Assembly: GCA_039602395.1 (NCBI GenBank)
Contig: JBCNJP010000017.1
Coordinates: forward strand, 93,782,713-93,846,712
Direction of reading: 5' to 3'
Length of the DNA: 64,000 nucleotides
Source of the DNA: Deinandra increscens subsp. villosa
Taxonomy: Eukaryota; Streptophyta; Magnoliopsida; Asterales; Asteraceae
The notes under the pieces are model-generated. The model was not told the DNA's origin. It did no database searches and saw only the letters and a program-made list of their open reading frames with translations. The first letter of the stretch is position 1; each line of letters starts with the position of its first letter. Below are positions 53,412-63,732 of this stretch, one piece after another. A program made the translations under genes and the position numbers.

Positions 53412-55957
53412 TGTCACACCCCCAAATTAACCACTAACAGAGTTTATACCGTTCAGGGGTGCGACCAGACCAGGACCACAACCATTAGTTACAAATACTA
53501 AACGAATCAGAGTAAAGTCCAAATAATAATAATAATAATGAAAACAGTTTAACAGTACGCAGCGGAAAACATTATCTTTAGCACTAACCACGTGCTTTAC
53601 ATAAACATTGTTTTAAAATTCCCAAGTTTAGTTTAAACAAAGATAAACATCTTCTCGGGCCATGCCAACCTCCAGCGGATACTCCTTAGCGATCTGCAAA
53701 AGTTTAAACCACGCAAGTGTCAACCTAACGGTTGGTGAGTTCACAGTGGGCTTGTCACGCAGCGGCCCGGTCTAATAATCATAATCGTATGAACGTATCC
53801 TTATGTACATTTTATTTGTGAAAAGCAATGCTTGTGTTAATCAGAATCATAGTATCGTGGTTTAGTAAAAGTGTTGTCCGTAACCTACGTTATCGGGTAT
53901 GTACTAGTTTTGTATAGTTAAAGTGCTCAACCGATATCGCGGGTAGCTAATCCGTTGTTCCATGCACTAAGGAAGTTTGCACCAAAGCTGACTATAATTT
54001 GTTGTAGTGGCCGTGCCATCTAGTACTGCGGACCTACGTCATTGCGGATTTGCCTCCCCCGTGTCCTCTCGGGATCACGGTCAGATAGGCTGATATTGTA
54101 CCTCCGTGCACTCCCCGTGCCACGGGGCGGAGTTTGTCAAACTCCAGTAGATCTACCCAACATCCCCTCGCTTTACAATTAATGGTACAATTTAGTTGAG
54201 GACTTTAAGTTTTCAAGGCATCCTTAGAAATCATGTGATATCATGTGGTTTAGACTTTAACCTACGCTAGCCATATTAAAATGGTTTTCGTTTCAGAAAT
54301 AGTTTGTTAAGTTTCACAAGTGTTTCCCATAAAACACTTCAAGTTCATCCAATGGGTGCCGAGCACTCCGAGTTTTCACGTTTATCAGGGAGGTGCCTCG
54401 CACTCTCGAGTTTGTCAGCATTGTTTTACTTTTAGTTGATCGGTGTGACCCAAACGGGTTCACGGTAACTGGGTTAGTGACACTCACCTTTGGTTGCACT
54501 GCTACACTTGCTAATATTCCAAGTATGCTTAATGAAGACCTATGAACACGTTTAGGTCTTAAGTATTAGTTTTGTGTCTAATCTTTACTTAACGTCACTA
54601 TGGCCCATAACATAGCACGTTGGAACTATGACTCGACATACAGACACACGACACCGATGGTTGATCATCAATAGGGGTTCACATATTACAGAAATCATAG
54701 CATGTATCATCATGGCATAATCATGCAAGTCATGGCATAACATTCAAGCAATTTGCACAAGTTTGGATTTTGGTCTCAGCTTCGCTAGCAGTTTCGCTAG
54801 TCAGTTTCGCTGTGTGCACGGGCAGCACTTTCGCTAGGCAATACCCGATGACACAGTTTCGCTAGGCTAGTTTCGCTCGAAACTGTTGACACAGTTTCGC
54901 TAGCCTAGTTTCGCCCGAAACTGGTTTGAACTTTCGTTCAGGGAATTTCGCTCGATAGATTCGCTCGAGCTGGTCTGGTTGGTTTACCCGGCGACACTGC
55001 AGTTTCGCTGCATAGTGTCGCTGGATGAAGATATGCATAGTTTCGCTGGACAGTTTCGCCCAGAGAACACCACAGTTTCGCTGGTCGCGAAAAACATACG
55101 GATCAGCCTAAAAATCAACCTAACAGCTTCCATTTTACATGCAATTCATTGTTTAGCATACATAGGCATTTACCAACATAAATCAGTAAGCTTTAACACC
55201 TTAAACATGCATTTTGTCATCAAATCACCCAAAATACATATAAAACCCTAAAATGGCTAAAATAGCATAAATCTCTATCATGGTTGGATTTCATACGTAA
55301 AGTTGTGAACTTTATAACAGATCTAGCATCCCTAAGCAACATACTAGCAGATCAAGCAGTTTCATGAAGGTTTAAGCATGCTTTTTAAGAAAACTCAAAG
55401 AAAAGGCATAAAAGAAAGGTTTTGGGACTCACGATTCGATCAAGGAATCGAATGGATGTTGTCTTGAGGCTGAGATCTTGATGTTTGGTTGTGTTTCTCG
55501 ACTGACCAGATTTCCAGAGATGTGTGTGTGTTTGTGGTGTAAATGAGGCAAATAGGAGAACTAGGGTTTATTAAGATTATTTATATCAGGGGCTAGTTTC
55601 GCTGGCCAAGCGAAACTAGCTCTGGTCACATTTAACTGATTTGGTTTAGCTGGCTACCGGGCGACACTACAGTTTCGCCCGGTAGTTTCGCTGGCTGCCC
55701 AACTCAGGCAATTTTCACATAATCAAGGATTTTACAATTCGTCATGCTATTCATAATATTAAATCATGCATTTTGAATCATATTGCACGTAATGACAACC
55801 ATAATGAATACATAGCACATATGGGCGGGTTCGGTGATCAACCAAAGGACGTGGACGTATTCGGCCTAGTTAGGTATTAGTTACTAAGTTAACACTTATA
55901 ACGTAACTAACGGAATTTGTCTAACGGAAGTAAACCTTGAAATTCTCGGATGTCACA
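53412..55957 (-). repeat. 5' LTR of Tekay element 2
   Basis: 2546 bp, nearly identical to 45512-48060. Differences seen by eye include one AAT unit and single bases near 53444, 53800, 54044, 54141, 54282, 54506 and 54900. TATA box at 55578-55587, with the AGTTTCGCT hairpin at 55592-55620. Confidence 0.95.
55578..55587 (-). promoter_or_regulatory. TATA box, 5' LTR of Tekay element 2
   Basis: GATATAAATA on the minus strand. The hairpin of AGTTTCGCT words ends five bases upstream. This LTR would transcribe gag-pol. Confidence 0.75.
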
Positions 55958-55962
55958 TACTC

Positions 55963-56929
55963 AATTGCTCATATTGACGAAACAAAACACAGATCATAAG
56001 GTACTAAAATGGGTTCTTCTTTTTTGTTGATTTTCTTGCTCTGAATTTGTTTTTGTCTATAGGAACAATTGGTTAAACTTGTTTGCTAATTGAATATATA
56101 TTTGCAATGATGTAGGGTTTAAAGACTTCCTAAATTTCAAATTTAGTTTAAACAGAATTTTGATAGAACAGAGTTTAAAAAAAAGCTGTGTATGATCATG
56201 ATCATAGTTTTCAGAAAGTTTTTATGATCTTTTTAGAAGTAATTTAAGTGATTGAATAGTTTCTATTTAGTGTTTTTGTTGAATTTAAGAGTGATGTGTG
56301 AAAGTAGGATTAACATGTTTGTAATGTGAGTTTTTTTGTTCTTCTAAATCTTTTAGTGATCACAGTTTAAAGAAACTAGGATTAATGTTTATAATGTAAG
56401 TTTTTTTTTAAATCTGTAAATTATCACACTTTGATGATCACATTTCCATACATGGTTCTTTTTATGATCCTTAAAACTGATATAATTGTATAATGTTGAG
56501 GTTCAATGTAATAGTCATCTAAATGATAGTTTTTTTTCTTCTAAATCTGTAAGTGATCACACCACAGTTTAATGTCACAATTAGTTGTAAATTGGTTGTC
56601 AATTCTGTGTTCAAATCAATCTTAGTATTTTTTTCGTTTATCTATGCTCTTAGTTGTTTTTATTTGCTTTAAAGTGCCGACTTCCAATTTTGGTATGCTT
56701 TGGTTGTGTTGTAAAATACCAGGTCTGGTTTTCTGGTAGAACATGGGGATCTGTTTTTGTTTTCATACATGTTTTGCTTATCAGTTGGTGTTTTGATACA
56801 TGATTAGATCTAGTTGCATCAACTTATAAACACACAATCTTTTCAGTTTTAAAACCTTTTCATACAGTTCCTAGTGTATTTATATTCATTTCAATAATTG
56901 TTGATTAATATCATCATATGGTATTGCAG
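55963..56929 (+). other. Intron-like DNA of CACTA-1 right of Tekay element 2
   Basis: T-rich, intron-like. It contains several diverged copies of a phrase CTTCTAAATCTxTxAGTGATCACA (about 56340, 56400, 56540). No gene. Confidence 0.5.
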
Positions 56930-57518
56930 GAACTGAGTGCAATTGTTCCTGCGCGTGAAAAACAAATAATAGTAAAAAGTGCAATCAGTAAGGTACATTA
57001 ATATTTGCCCCATGTAGCACAGACTTTCAACATGTATCTGTCTCTTAATGACATGTTTTCTGTAATGCAGTTTCGTGCAGCTATACAATTGCAATTCGAT
57101 TTTCACAGGGCCATCTACAACCTCGGCACTGTTTTGGTTAGTTTAACCAACTTTTTTCCCTGATATGGATATAATGATATACTTAGTTGGTAAAAAAAAT
57201 GTGAGTTTGGTGTGATCTTATTTCATTAATCTTGATTTCGTAGTATGGATTAGCAGAAGACACATCAAGAACAGGAGGAACAATGGGTGGACATGATGTT
57301 TCCCCCAATGAATTATACAGTCAATCTGCTATCTACATTGCTGCTGCTCATGCGTTAAAGCCAAATTACTCGGTTTGTATCTTCTGTTTTTTTTAATTAT
57401 TTTTACAAAAGTGTTCCATTCAAGATATAGATGTTTTAATCATGACTTGATATGAATGTAACTTGAGGTTTGATAATTACAGGTTTACACTAGTGCCTTG
57501 AAGCTTGTGCGATCCATG
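56930..57518 (+). pseudogene. Captured exons of an HLB1-like TPR protein
   Basis: Four consecutive in-frame exons with intact GT-AG borders: 56930-56992 (ELSAIVPAREKQIIVKSAIS), 57071-57136 (FRAAIQLQFDFHRAIYNLG), 57244-57372 (YGLAEDTSRTGG, then LYSQSAIYIAAAHALKP) and 57483-57518 (VYTSALKLVRSM). All are phase 0. The text matches the plant TPR-containing protein I know as HLB1 (At5g41950 type), a trans-Golgi/early endosome protein linked to actin; the family name is from memory. The match stops at LVRSM, where the native protein would continue, so this is about a fifth of the gene. It lies inside CACTA-1, left of the CACTA-2 insertion. Confidence 0.75.
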
Positions 57519-57710
57519 GTTAGTGAATTTTACAATCTACATTATTCTGTTTCAGCTTATATCATATATATGTGCAATTTAAATGATAATATTTTTTTCT
57601 TAGCTGTTGTTTGTTTGTATCTAGACACCTACTTTACTGAATTGCAAGGCAAGGCAGCAATCAAAGCTCAACAATCAAAGCTAGAGACGTCTCTAGTTTA
57701 TATTTGTTGG
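57519..57710 (+). other. End of captured segment next to CACTA-2
   Basis: It starts as intron. A possible exon follows TATCTAG at about 57623: DTYFTELQGKAAIKAQQSKL in one frame. This does not match HLB1. It may belong with the Ala/Glu-rich piece at 63733 on the other side of CACTA-2. Confidence 0.4.
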
Positions 57711-57713
57711 TCA
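57711..57713. other. Target-site duplication TCA (left) of CACTA-2
   Basis: TCA here and at 63733-63735. A 3-bp duplication is the CACTA hallmark. Confidence 0.9.
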
Positions 57714-57960
57714 CACTACTACAAAAATGGCCTTTCTTGACGCTTTTTGCGCGTCAAGAAAGGGCCCAGATGACGCGCAAAAAAGCGTCAAGGAAGGTAG
57801 GGTCAAGAATCCTCTTGACGCGCAAAATGCGCGTCATCTGCTTCTTGACGCGCGAACAATGACGCGCATTCTATGACGCGCAAAGTGTGTCATAAAAAGC
57901 GTGTCAAAGAAGCCCCCGTCATAAATATGCTTATGACACGCATAAATGCGCGTCATGAAT
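57714..57960 (+). repeat. Left subterminal repeat array of CACTA-2
   Basis: At least a dozen GACGCGCAAA, GCGCGTCA and GCGTCAAG words in both orientations, many pairing into short hairpins (for example TTGACGCTTTTTGCGCGTCA). Confidence 0.88.
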
Positions 57961-58282
57961 TAAAACAAAATTTAAAAAAAAAATATTTTTGTAGATTCAC
58001 TAATTTCCACTTTAATGACAATCAACCTCCTAATCAAAATACAATACACTTGTAGCAAAATAATACATTTCATATATAGAGCAAACATTACAAATGTAAC
58101 ATTAGTTTACATTGCACTAACAAATTTACATAACAAAACCACTTCACTATATAGTGCTTAGAACACTTTCAAGTTACCACTTCAAGTACTAAAACCACAG
58201 GTACAGAAGGTCACTTATGCGGTCCAGATGGCTAAACTTGTCTATAATCAGTCTAAAGCGGTTGGATTGTAGGAGTACTTAC

Positions 58283-58473
58283 TGGTAGTTTGGGTTTAGT
58301 ACAGGGTGACCAGCTCGGCAAATGAAGCTTGGTGCCTTTGTATATTCTGCTTCGTCATTGGAGAATCCTTCATATAGGGTCCTGTTGCAGTTTGGATACG
58401 GGCATTTAGTGGAAAACCAGCCTCTGTGAGCCTCAAAGCCTATCATTGTTGCTTTGCATGTATACAACTTGTT
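58283..58473 (-). pseudogene. Captured exon: RPA1-like C-terminal zinc-ribbon domain
   Basis: A 191-bp minus-strand exon between a TTTACAG acceptor and a GTAAGT donor. It reads NKLYTCKATMIGFEAHRGWF, then STKCPYPNCNRTLYEG, and later FICRAGHPVLNPNYQ. A beta-rich start, CPxxNC and a later Cys pair position (here C and H) followed by PNYQ fit the C-terminal DNA-binding domain of replication protein A large subunits and their plant relatives. The last zinc ligand appears changed to His. The frame is open. Only this exon is recognisable. Confidence 0.65.
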
Positions 58474-58636
58474 CTGTAAATAAAAAGGGTTTAGTACTTG
58501 CACCAAATGTAATGGAACTTCAATGAGTAATGAAAGTTTAATTGCTAGTATGCGACTAAATAATTTTGTATTGTTTTTACAAATTACTCTTGTTGGTTGT
58601 CTGTTGTAATTACCATTAAAGTGTAGAACAATACCT

Positions 58637-58757
58637 TGAATTCCTCCGCTTCTTTCACCCTCATGTCAGCAAGTGTACAACCAGTTTCTGCGTGTGCCTC
58701 TGATAGTTGTAGGCCGGAGTTAGCAGTGGGTCTTCCTTGCATGCTTCTGATTCTGGA
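58637..58757 (-). pseudogene. Exon-like fragment, family unknown
   Basis: A minus-strand open piece reading SRIRSMQGRPTANSGLQLSE, then AHAETGCTLADMRVKEAEEF. Its coding-like composition and position just upstream of the RPA-like exon suggest it belongs to the same captured transcript or to another gene. I do not recognise it. Confidence 0.4.
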
Positions 58758-59214
58758 AAATGTACAGTTTCAAAGTTTATTAAAATCTGAGGCTACATCA
58801 GAAGTAATAATCATACATGGCTGTTATTTAGTAGACAAAGTATATATGTATTATTTACAGAAATGCTCTTTATGATCTATTCATTTACAGAAGTAACGGT
58901 AACTGTATTTTTTCTTTCTGCTAGAGTCATGCATACATGTTTAATTTAATTTTGATTACTTATGTATGCAGTCCTTATAATCTTCTGTTATCGGTTTCGT
59001 GGGTGTGCTTAGGAGTATCAGCAAATGTTGGTTTGCTGTATTTGCAAAGGTTAGTGTGTTCACAACATAGATTTAACACCATGAATCATATAACTTCCGA
59101 TATAAGCTCTAAGCGTGTTTATAAAACAGTTAAACACCAACAACAGATCTGAAACAAAAACTTATGATAGTAGTAACTTATGATTGTAGTAACACTAAAT
59201 GGGTTTGTACCTTC

Positions 59215-59505
59215 AAGCAATTTCTTCCAAATTATGTAGAGGAGGGTCAATGTGTGTAACGGTGACATCCGTAGACTCTTAACTGCACGTAGACTCCTTG
59301 AAACACCCGTGAACCCGGTTTATCACAGGGGATTGCAAATTCAACAATAATTCTGCAATCAATGATAGGAAATGTTGAAATACTAAATAAACATATAGCT
59401 GATGTGATGTTGATTATGATTATCATGTACTCACCATCATGCCGATAACTTTCTGTTTTCAATCGAACACAAAAACAAGAACCCACTTTAATCTTTTTTC
59501 CTTTT
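59215..59505 (-). pseudogene. Two exon-like fragments, family unknown
   Basis: On the minus strand, GSCFCVRLKTESYRHDG ends at a GTGAGT donor (about 59434). After an intron, IIVEFAIPCDKPGSRVFQG follows (about 59290-59352). The second piece then carries a short duplicated phrase (GAGTCTAC) that breaks the frame, after which DVTVTHIDPPLHNLEEIA reads in another frame. No family recognised. Confidence 0.4.
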
Positions 59506-60184
59506 GATGTGTTGTAGCCAGGTAGGGGATGGTGTATTTATCATGTACAAAGTTCCAAAGCCACCGGAAATAGAAAGTTATCAGATGCTAAAATGCTTAT
59601 ATCATTAACAATGCTAAAAATGCATATATCATTAACAAACCAAAATCCACAACAGATAAAGATTACTTGATATTAACCTAAGTTTAAAAGTTGCATCATA
59701 TTCGTTAATTTTGTCTAAATTTGTTGAAAGATTACAAATCCTTAAGCTTCCCAGAAACCGTGATTTCAAACATAAATACAGCTGCTAACAGTTACATGTG
59801 TAAGCATATTAGTTTTTCATAGGAATCCTATCAGTTTGTTTTCTAAACATGTACAATTTTCATCACATAATTGTCCAGATTTCAAACATAAATACAGCTG
59901 CTAACAGTTACACATTATTTAAATTAAACATTTCACCAGAGTAAAACATCTCCATCTGTAATCAAATTGATAAAAAAATTTATCTTCGGAAAATCACAAT
60001 AGTATCAAGAGAGTGTTATAAGATAAATGGGAAATCCTAACAACAAACAAAACTTATAAGTAAGTGTTTAATAAACTATAAAAAATGTCATGCTAAATAT
60101 TAGAAACCGCCACCATACAAAGCCTGTAATGCCAAGTGATAAACTATAAAAAATGTCATGCTAAATATACCTGATGAATAATTG
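59506..60184. other. CACTA-2 internal DNA, no gene
   Basis: AT-rich. The phrase TTTCAAACATAAATACAGCTGCTAACAGTTACA occurs at 59764 and again at 59880, and ATAAACTATAAAAAATGTCATGCTAAATAT at about 60070 and 60141: two small duplications. Confidence 0.6.
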
Positions 60185-60192
60185 GCTGCACT
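60185..60192. other. Target-site duplication GCTGCACT (left) of hAT element
   Basis: An exact 8-base match with 60825-60832. Confidence 0.95.
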
Positions 60193-60824
60193 CAGTGTTG
60201 TAAAACGCGGAATTAATCGGCGCCTAGGCGGCGCCTAGGCGCTAGTCGGAACTTTTCCGTGGAATTTCCGGCTAGCCGGAGCATTAATCGGTTTTGGAAA
60301 AAAACGGTAAAACGGGGTACTAGTCGGTCAAGGCGGTGGCTAGGCGGTGTCAAGTTTCAGCCGGATTTACGTATTCCGGCGGCCGGTGATGTCATTCCCG
60401 CCGGAAATCAGGAAGAATGAAGGAAGAAGGAACAGAGGAAGAAGAAACCAGAGGTGGAGAGGCGCCGATCTGTTTTTTTTATCTTTTAGGGTTTTCTTAA
60501 GTTTAGGTCCTTTAACATTTAGCCCCTCTATCTTTTATTAGTTTACAAATTATCCCTTAACTTATTAACTTTTACTATAAAACTATAAAACTAGTTTAAT
60601 ATTTTAATATTTAAACCCTATCTATCTTTACTAGTTTAAATTTGGTCCTTATACTTATAAATTTATATAGAAAAAGTATAAAAATAACATTATACATATA
60701 TATTTATAAATATTACATATAAAAATCACAAATCGATTAATCCCGATTAATCCCGATTAATCCCGATTAAATGCTAGGCGGTACTCGACCGCCTAGCTAC
60801 CGCCTAGCGCTTTCTACAACACTG
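60193..60824. mobile_element. 632-bp non-autonomous hAT element
   Basis: Terminal inverted repeats CAGTGTTGTAAAACGCG and (reverse) CAGTGTTGTAGAAAGCG, with 8-bp target duplications GCTGCACT, diagnostic of hAT. The subterminal palindromes GGCGCCTAGGCGGCGCCTAG and GCTAGGCGG...CCGCCTAGC lie near the ends. Four tandem copies of CGATTAATCC are at about 60735-60770. A plus-strand frame at 60347-60541 (RRPVMSFPPEIRKNEGRRNR) has no motif. Confidence 0.95.
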
Positions 60825-60832
60825 GCTGCACT

Positions 60833-61538
60833 TATAGGCAAGGGGAGAAGAAGAAACAATGAATACTTGATTCATGGCTTCCAATCTTTTGAGGGAACAA
60901 TGTTCTTATTGGCTGCAATGTGAACAGCTTCCAACACCTTTTCAACCCTTGAACCATCAATTTCCTTGTAATAAAACATATGCAGATGATAGGTGATTCT
61001 TATATCTGAGCATTAAGGACACTCACCTTGCTGTAACATAGGAAGTGTCAAATCCACCTGTAATCATACAAACAATAAACCAATACATCACAATTACCTT
61101 CACTTTTGCATGTGTATATACTGTGTGGTGCAGATCAGCATTAACCAACTGAATTTTAACAGTTACCTTCACTTTTTCATGTGTCTAGAGTCTAGACTAT
61201 GCGGTGCAGATCAGCACGTGTAGAATAGTTTGTGGACTGTCAAATCTGATTGATGATCATAATAATAAGAAAATAGATGATAAAATGTATCAGTTAAAAA
61301 GGTTAAAGTAGGTACTAACATTCCTTGGCACAATAACATATTTCATTATGTATGACTTTTATAGTATCCAATAGCCTAAGATATTTTACGAAGTATGATA
61401 TACATTATCATACTTCACTTTAATTTCGCTTACCAAAACAACACCATGCATTTTGGTACGACCTTTCCACACTATATCGAAGAGAAAAATAAAAGTTATC
61501 AAGATATTTAATTCAGTTACAAATGGAAGAACAGGTAC
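60833..61538. other. CACTA-2 internal DNA right of the hAT insertion
   Basis: No recognised exon. Text around 61085-61215 repeats TTACCTTCACTTTTxCATGTGT and GTGCAGATCAGCA, a diverged duplication. Confidence 0.5.
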
Positions 61539-61902
61539 CTGTAGTAACAGCAGCAGCACTAGCTAAAATTGCGGAAGCAGGAGGAGCCATGTCAAAACCA
61601 CTAACTCTTTTGTTGCCACAAACACCAAAGAATGTACCTTTTTGCTGCAAAACTGTTTTTCTTTAGAAAAGCAGCAGTGCAACCTGAAGCCCAAACCTAC
61701 AATGCAGGTCACAAATTAATAAAAACGATTTCAAATTTCCAAATAAAATGTTTCCAAACATCAACATTTTTTATTTAATAAAAATGTAAAACAGAAAACA
61801 AAAAATTAGCCTTCAATAAGTTGATGACACTACCTGTGGGTCAGGGGCAGCAACTGGTGCAGAATCCACAATGCATCCCTTAACCCTCTCAGTTAAAGTA
61901 TA
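61539..61902 (-). pseudogene. Captured exons of a DUF829 (TMEM53-like) protein
   Basis: Two minus-strand pieces. The first (61834 to about 61902) reads LTERVKGCIVDSAPVAAPDP and ends at a CAG/GTAG donor. The second (61539-61696) follows a TTGTAG acceptor and starts WASGCTAAFLKKNSFAAK. The text GCIVDSAPVAAPDPQ-VWASG-AA-LKK is characteristic of plant DUF829 alpha/beta-hydrolase-like proteins. After AAK the frame shifts by one base; the shifted frame then stays open (TFFGVCGNKRVSGFDMAPPA, then SAILASAAAVTTG) to a GTACCT donor. So the second exon is either frame-shifted or chimeric. Confidence 0.65.
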
Positions 61903-62124
61903 TCTTTAAGGTGATCTATGCAAAAAAGCTATGGCTTTTAAAGAAATATTGAAGTTGTACAAGCAATGAATATGTACATTCCAAACAAAAAAAGCAAGAA
62001 GATATAATAGTCTGACATGGAATTCCAACAATCCACATAGATTCTTTTGTTTGGTTACTGCTAAATTTGTCATGATTAACAAATATTGAACTTCTGTTTG
62101 GTTACTGCAAATTGCAACTGTTAC

Positions 62125-62213
62125 ACTATATGGAGTGTGGGCAATTAAGTTCAAGTACAATGAACGCCTCCAATCTATAATCACCGAGCTCTCTCCAACT
62201 AAATCATCCAACT
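62125..62213 (-). pseudogene. Exon-like fragment LDDLVGESSVIIDWRRSLYL
   Basis: Begins after a TTTGACAG acceptor on the minus strand and reads on as NLIAHTPYSVTVAIC. Coding-like and probably a real exon relic, but I cannot name the family. It lies upstream of the DUF829 pieces and may come from a different gene. Confidence 0.4.
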
Positions 62214-62267
62214 GTCAAAGAAGAACATGAAATGAACATCCCTTGGAATTTGCTAAAATCTAGTTAA

Positions 62268-62317
<50 letters not shown>

Positions 62318-63050
62318 TCACTGATTAGTTTACCTTGGCAACACATGAGCCCTTAAGTAGAAAAGTAAAACTTCATATTGAAAACTTGCACCAGTCTGAG
62401 ATATATAAGCCCAGCAGCAGCACCAAAACAGAGGGAAGAACAACAGCAGTAACCCGAATGAAAAATATACCACCCACAATGGAACCATTCACTTGAAATG
62501 AAAAAAAAGGATAACACGAAACGAAATACAACCAATCGCTTAATTTTGAAACTTCATGTCAATCTATGATGATTGTGAGCCTAAAACTCGACACCAAACG
62601 CACCCTTCCCATAAGCGACTTTGTGTATGCACCAAACACACACAGACACCTAAATAAACTAGTAATTTTCACTCAGTCATTCCCAGCACCCCACCCCAGC
62701 CCCCCAACCCACCCAATTTCGACCCAGCATCCATCACAGACATGTCCATTGCACATCACTAATAAATCCCAGCCTTGAATACTCCTACCTAACTAGCATT
62801 ATTATAGCAAAATATTGATGAGAAATTTGAAAGTATGAAAGTAACAATCGATAAAAACAAATTTGTAAACGCAGAAGCATAATCAGGAATAAGCCATAAC
62901 ACACAAAATCGAACATGAATAATCCGATTTTACAAATTATTACGCACCTAAAAATGGAATCCGGAAGTCAAAAGTACAGGATGTGCGAGCTGCCCTGATG
63001 TGTGAAGACTGATATAAACAATGAAACCTAACCACCTAATATAATCGGTT
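62214..63050. other. CACTA-2 internal DNA, no gene
   Basis: (TA)n at about 62269-62314. The rest is AT-rich or C-rich simple sequence (CCCACCC at 62690-62715). No exon recognised. Confidence 0.5.
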
Positions 63051-63204
63051 GAATCACATACCAGATACAAAAAAAACACTCACCAAATCGACAGTTAATA
63101 AAATTAATGGGAGATTGCGATAGATGTGAGGTTGCGTTGAATGATGGAGGCATGGTCGCTGTGGAACAGTGGAAGTGAGGTCGATGGATATTAGGTCGCG
63201 GTGG

Positions 63205-63350
63205 AGGCATGGTGCCCTAATTTTCTTCTCGCAGAGATGATGGAGATGTGAGCGGGAATCAATTTGAGTAGAGATGGTCGAGAAATTTGGTGCCCTAATT
63301 TTCTTCTCGCAGAAATTTTGGTGCCCTAATTTTCTTCTCGCAGAAATCGA
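63205..63350. repeat. Repeated TGGTGCCCTAATTTTCTTCTCGCAGA unit
   Basis: Three copies of a roughly 28-base unit (63210, 63290 and 63320 regions), within leader-like sequence near the right end of CACTA-2. Because of it, a long minus-strand frame (63054-63617) carries the word CEKKIRAP more than once. Confidence 0.8.
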
Positions 63351-63534
63351 TTTGGGGTATGGTGAAGATTTGGGGAAGTCGATTTGAGAGATTTGAGATG
63401 TGAGCGGGAATTGATTTGAGGTATGTGAAGATTTGGTGAAGATGGAGGGATTTGAGGGTGCGATTTCAATTTTTGGTGAAGGGGGAACTGAAATTTCTAG
63501 CGGGAGAAATAAAAATATAAAACTACGGAAACGG

Positions 63535-63732
63535 GATGACGCGTACTTAAAATTTGTACTCCATGTTTTTTTTAAATTTATGACATAAGTTTTATGACGC
63601 GCAGAAATACGCGTCATGTAACCTTAAGATATTACAATTCTTGACAGTTTTTTTATGACACTCGTTTTTGCGCGTCATTAAACAACGTGCGTCATCGTTC
63701 GCGCGTCAAGAAAGGCTCTTTTTCTAGTAGTG
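63535..63732 (-). repeat. Right terminus and subterminal repeats of CACTA-2
   Basis: GACGCG, GCGCGTCA and TGACGCG words in both orientations lead to CTTTTTCTAGTAGTG, the inverted CACTA terminus. Confidence 0.9.

Larger units (their letters stand above)
45512..55957 (-). mobile_element. Tekay-type Ty3/gypsy element 2, young and nearly intact
   Basis: 10,446 bp on the minus strand, with TACTC target duplications and LTRs of 2549 and 2546 bp. By eye the LTRs differ at about seven bases plus one AAT unit. It has an initiator tRNA-Met PBS, gag with three CCHC-type knuckles, protease, RT, RNase H, integrase with a chromodomain-like tail, and a polypurine tract. The order and the C-terminal chromodomain place it among chromoviruses, closest to Tekay. 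gag-pol is one frame except for three in-frame stop codons (51579, 51270, 50229). Confidence 0.96.
57714..63732. mobile_element. CACTA-2: non-autonomous CACTA element with captured gene fragments
   Basis: 6019 bp. The left terminus CACTACTACAAAAATGGCC and right terminus (reverse complement) CACTACTAGAAAAAGAGCC are inverted, continue with CTTTCTTGACGC on both sides, and are flanked by TCA. GACGCGC-type subterminal words fill 57735-57960 and 63535-63720. Inside are exon-like fragments of at least two different genes on the minus strand (RPA-like, DUF829-like) plus unassigned ones, and a hAT insertion at 60193-60824. No transposase frame. Confidence 0.93.

Noticed and set aside
63054..63617. 187-residue minus-strand frame in the right end of CACTA-2
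   Set aside because: It begins in the subterminal GACGCG repeats and runs through a 28-base tandem repeat, which gives repeated CEKKIRAP. Composition is leader-like; no domain.
43334..63732. One single CACTA element from 43334 to 63732
   Set aside because: The flanking triplets (AAA versus TCA) do not match, whereas 57714-63732 has matching TCA on both sides and its own left terminus.
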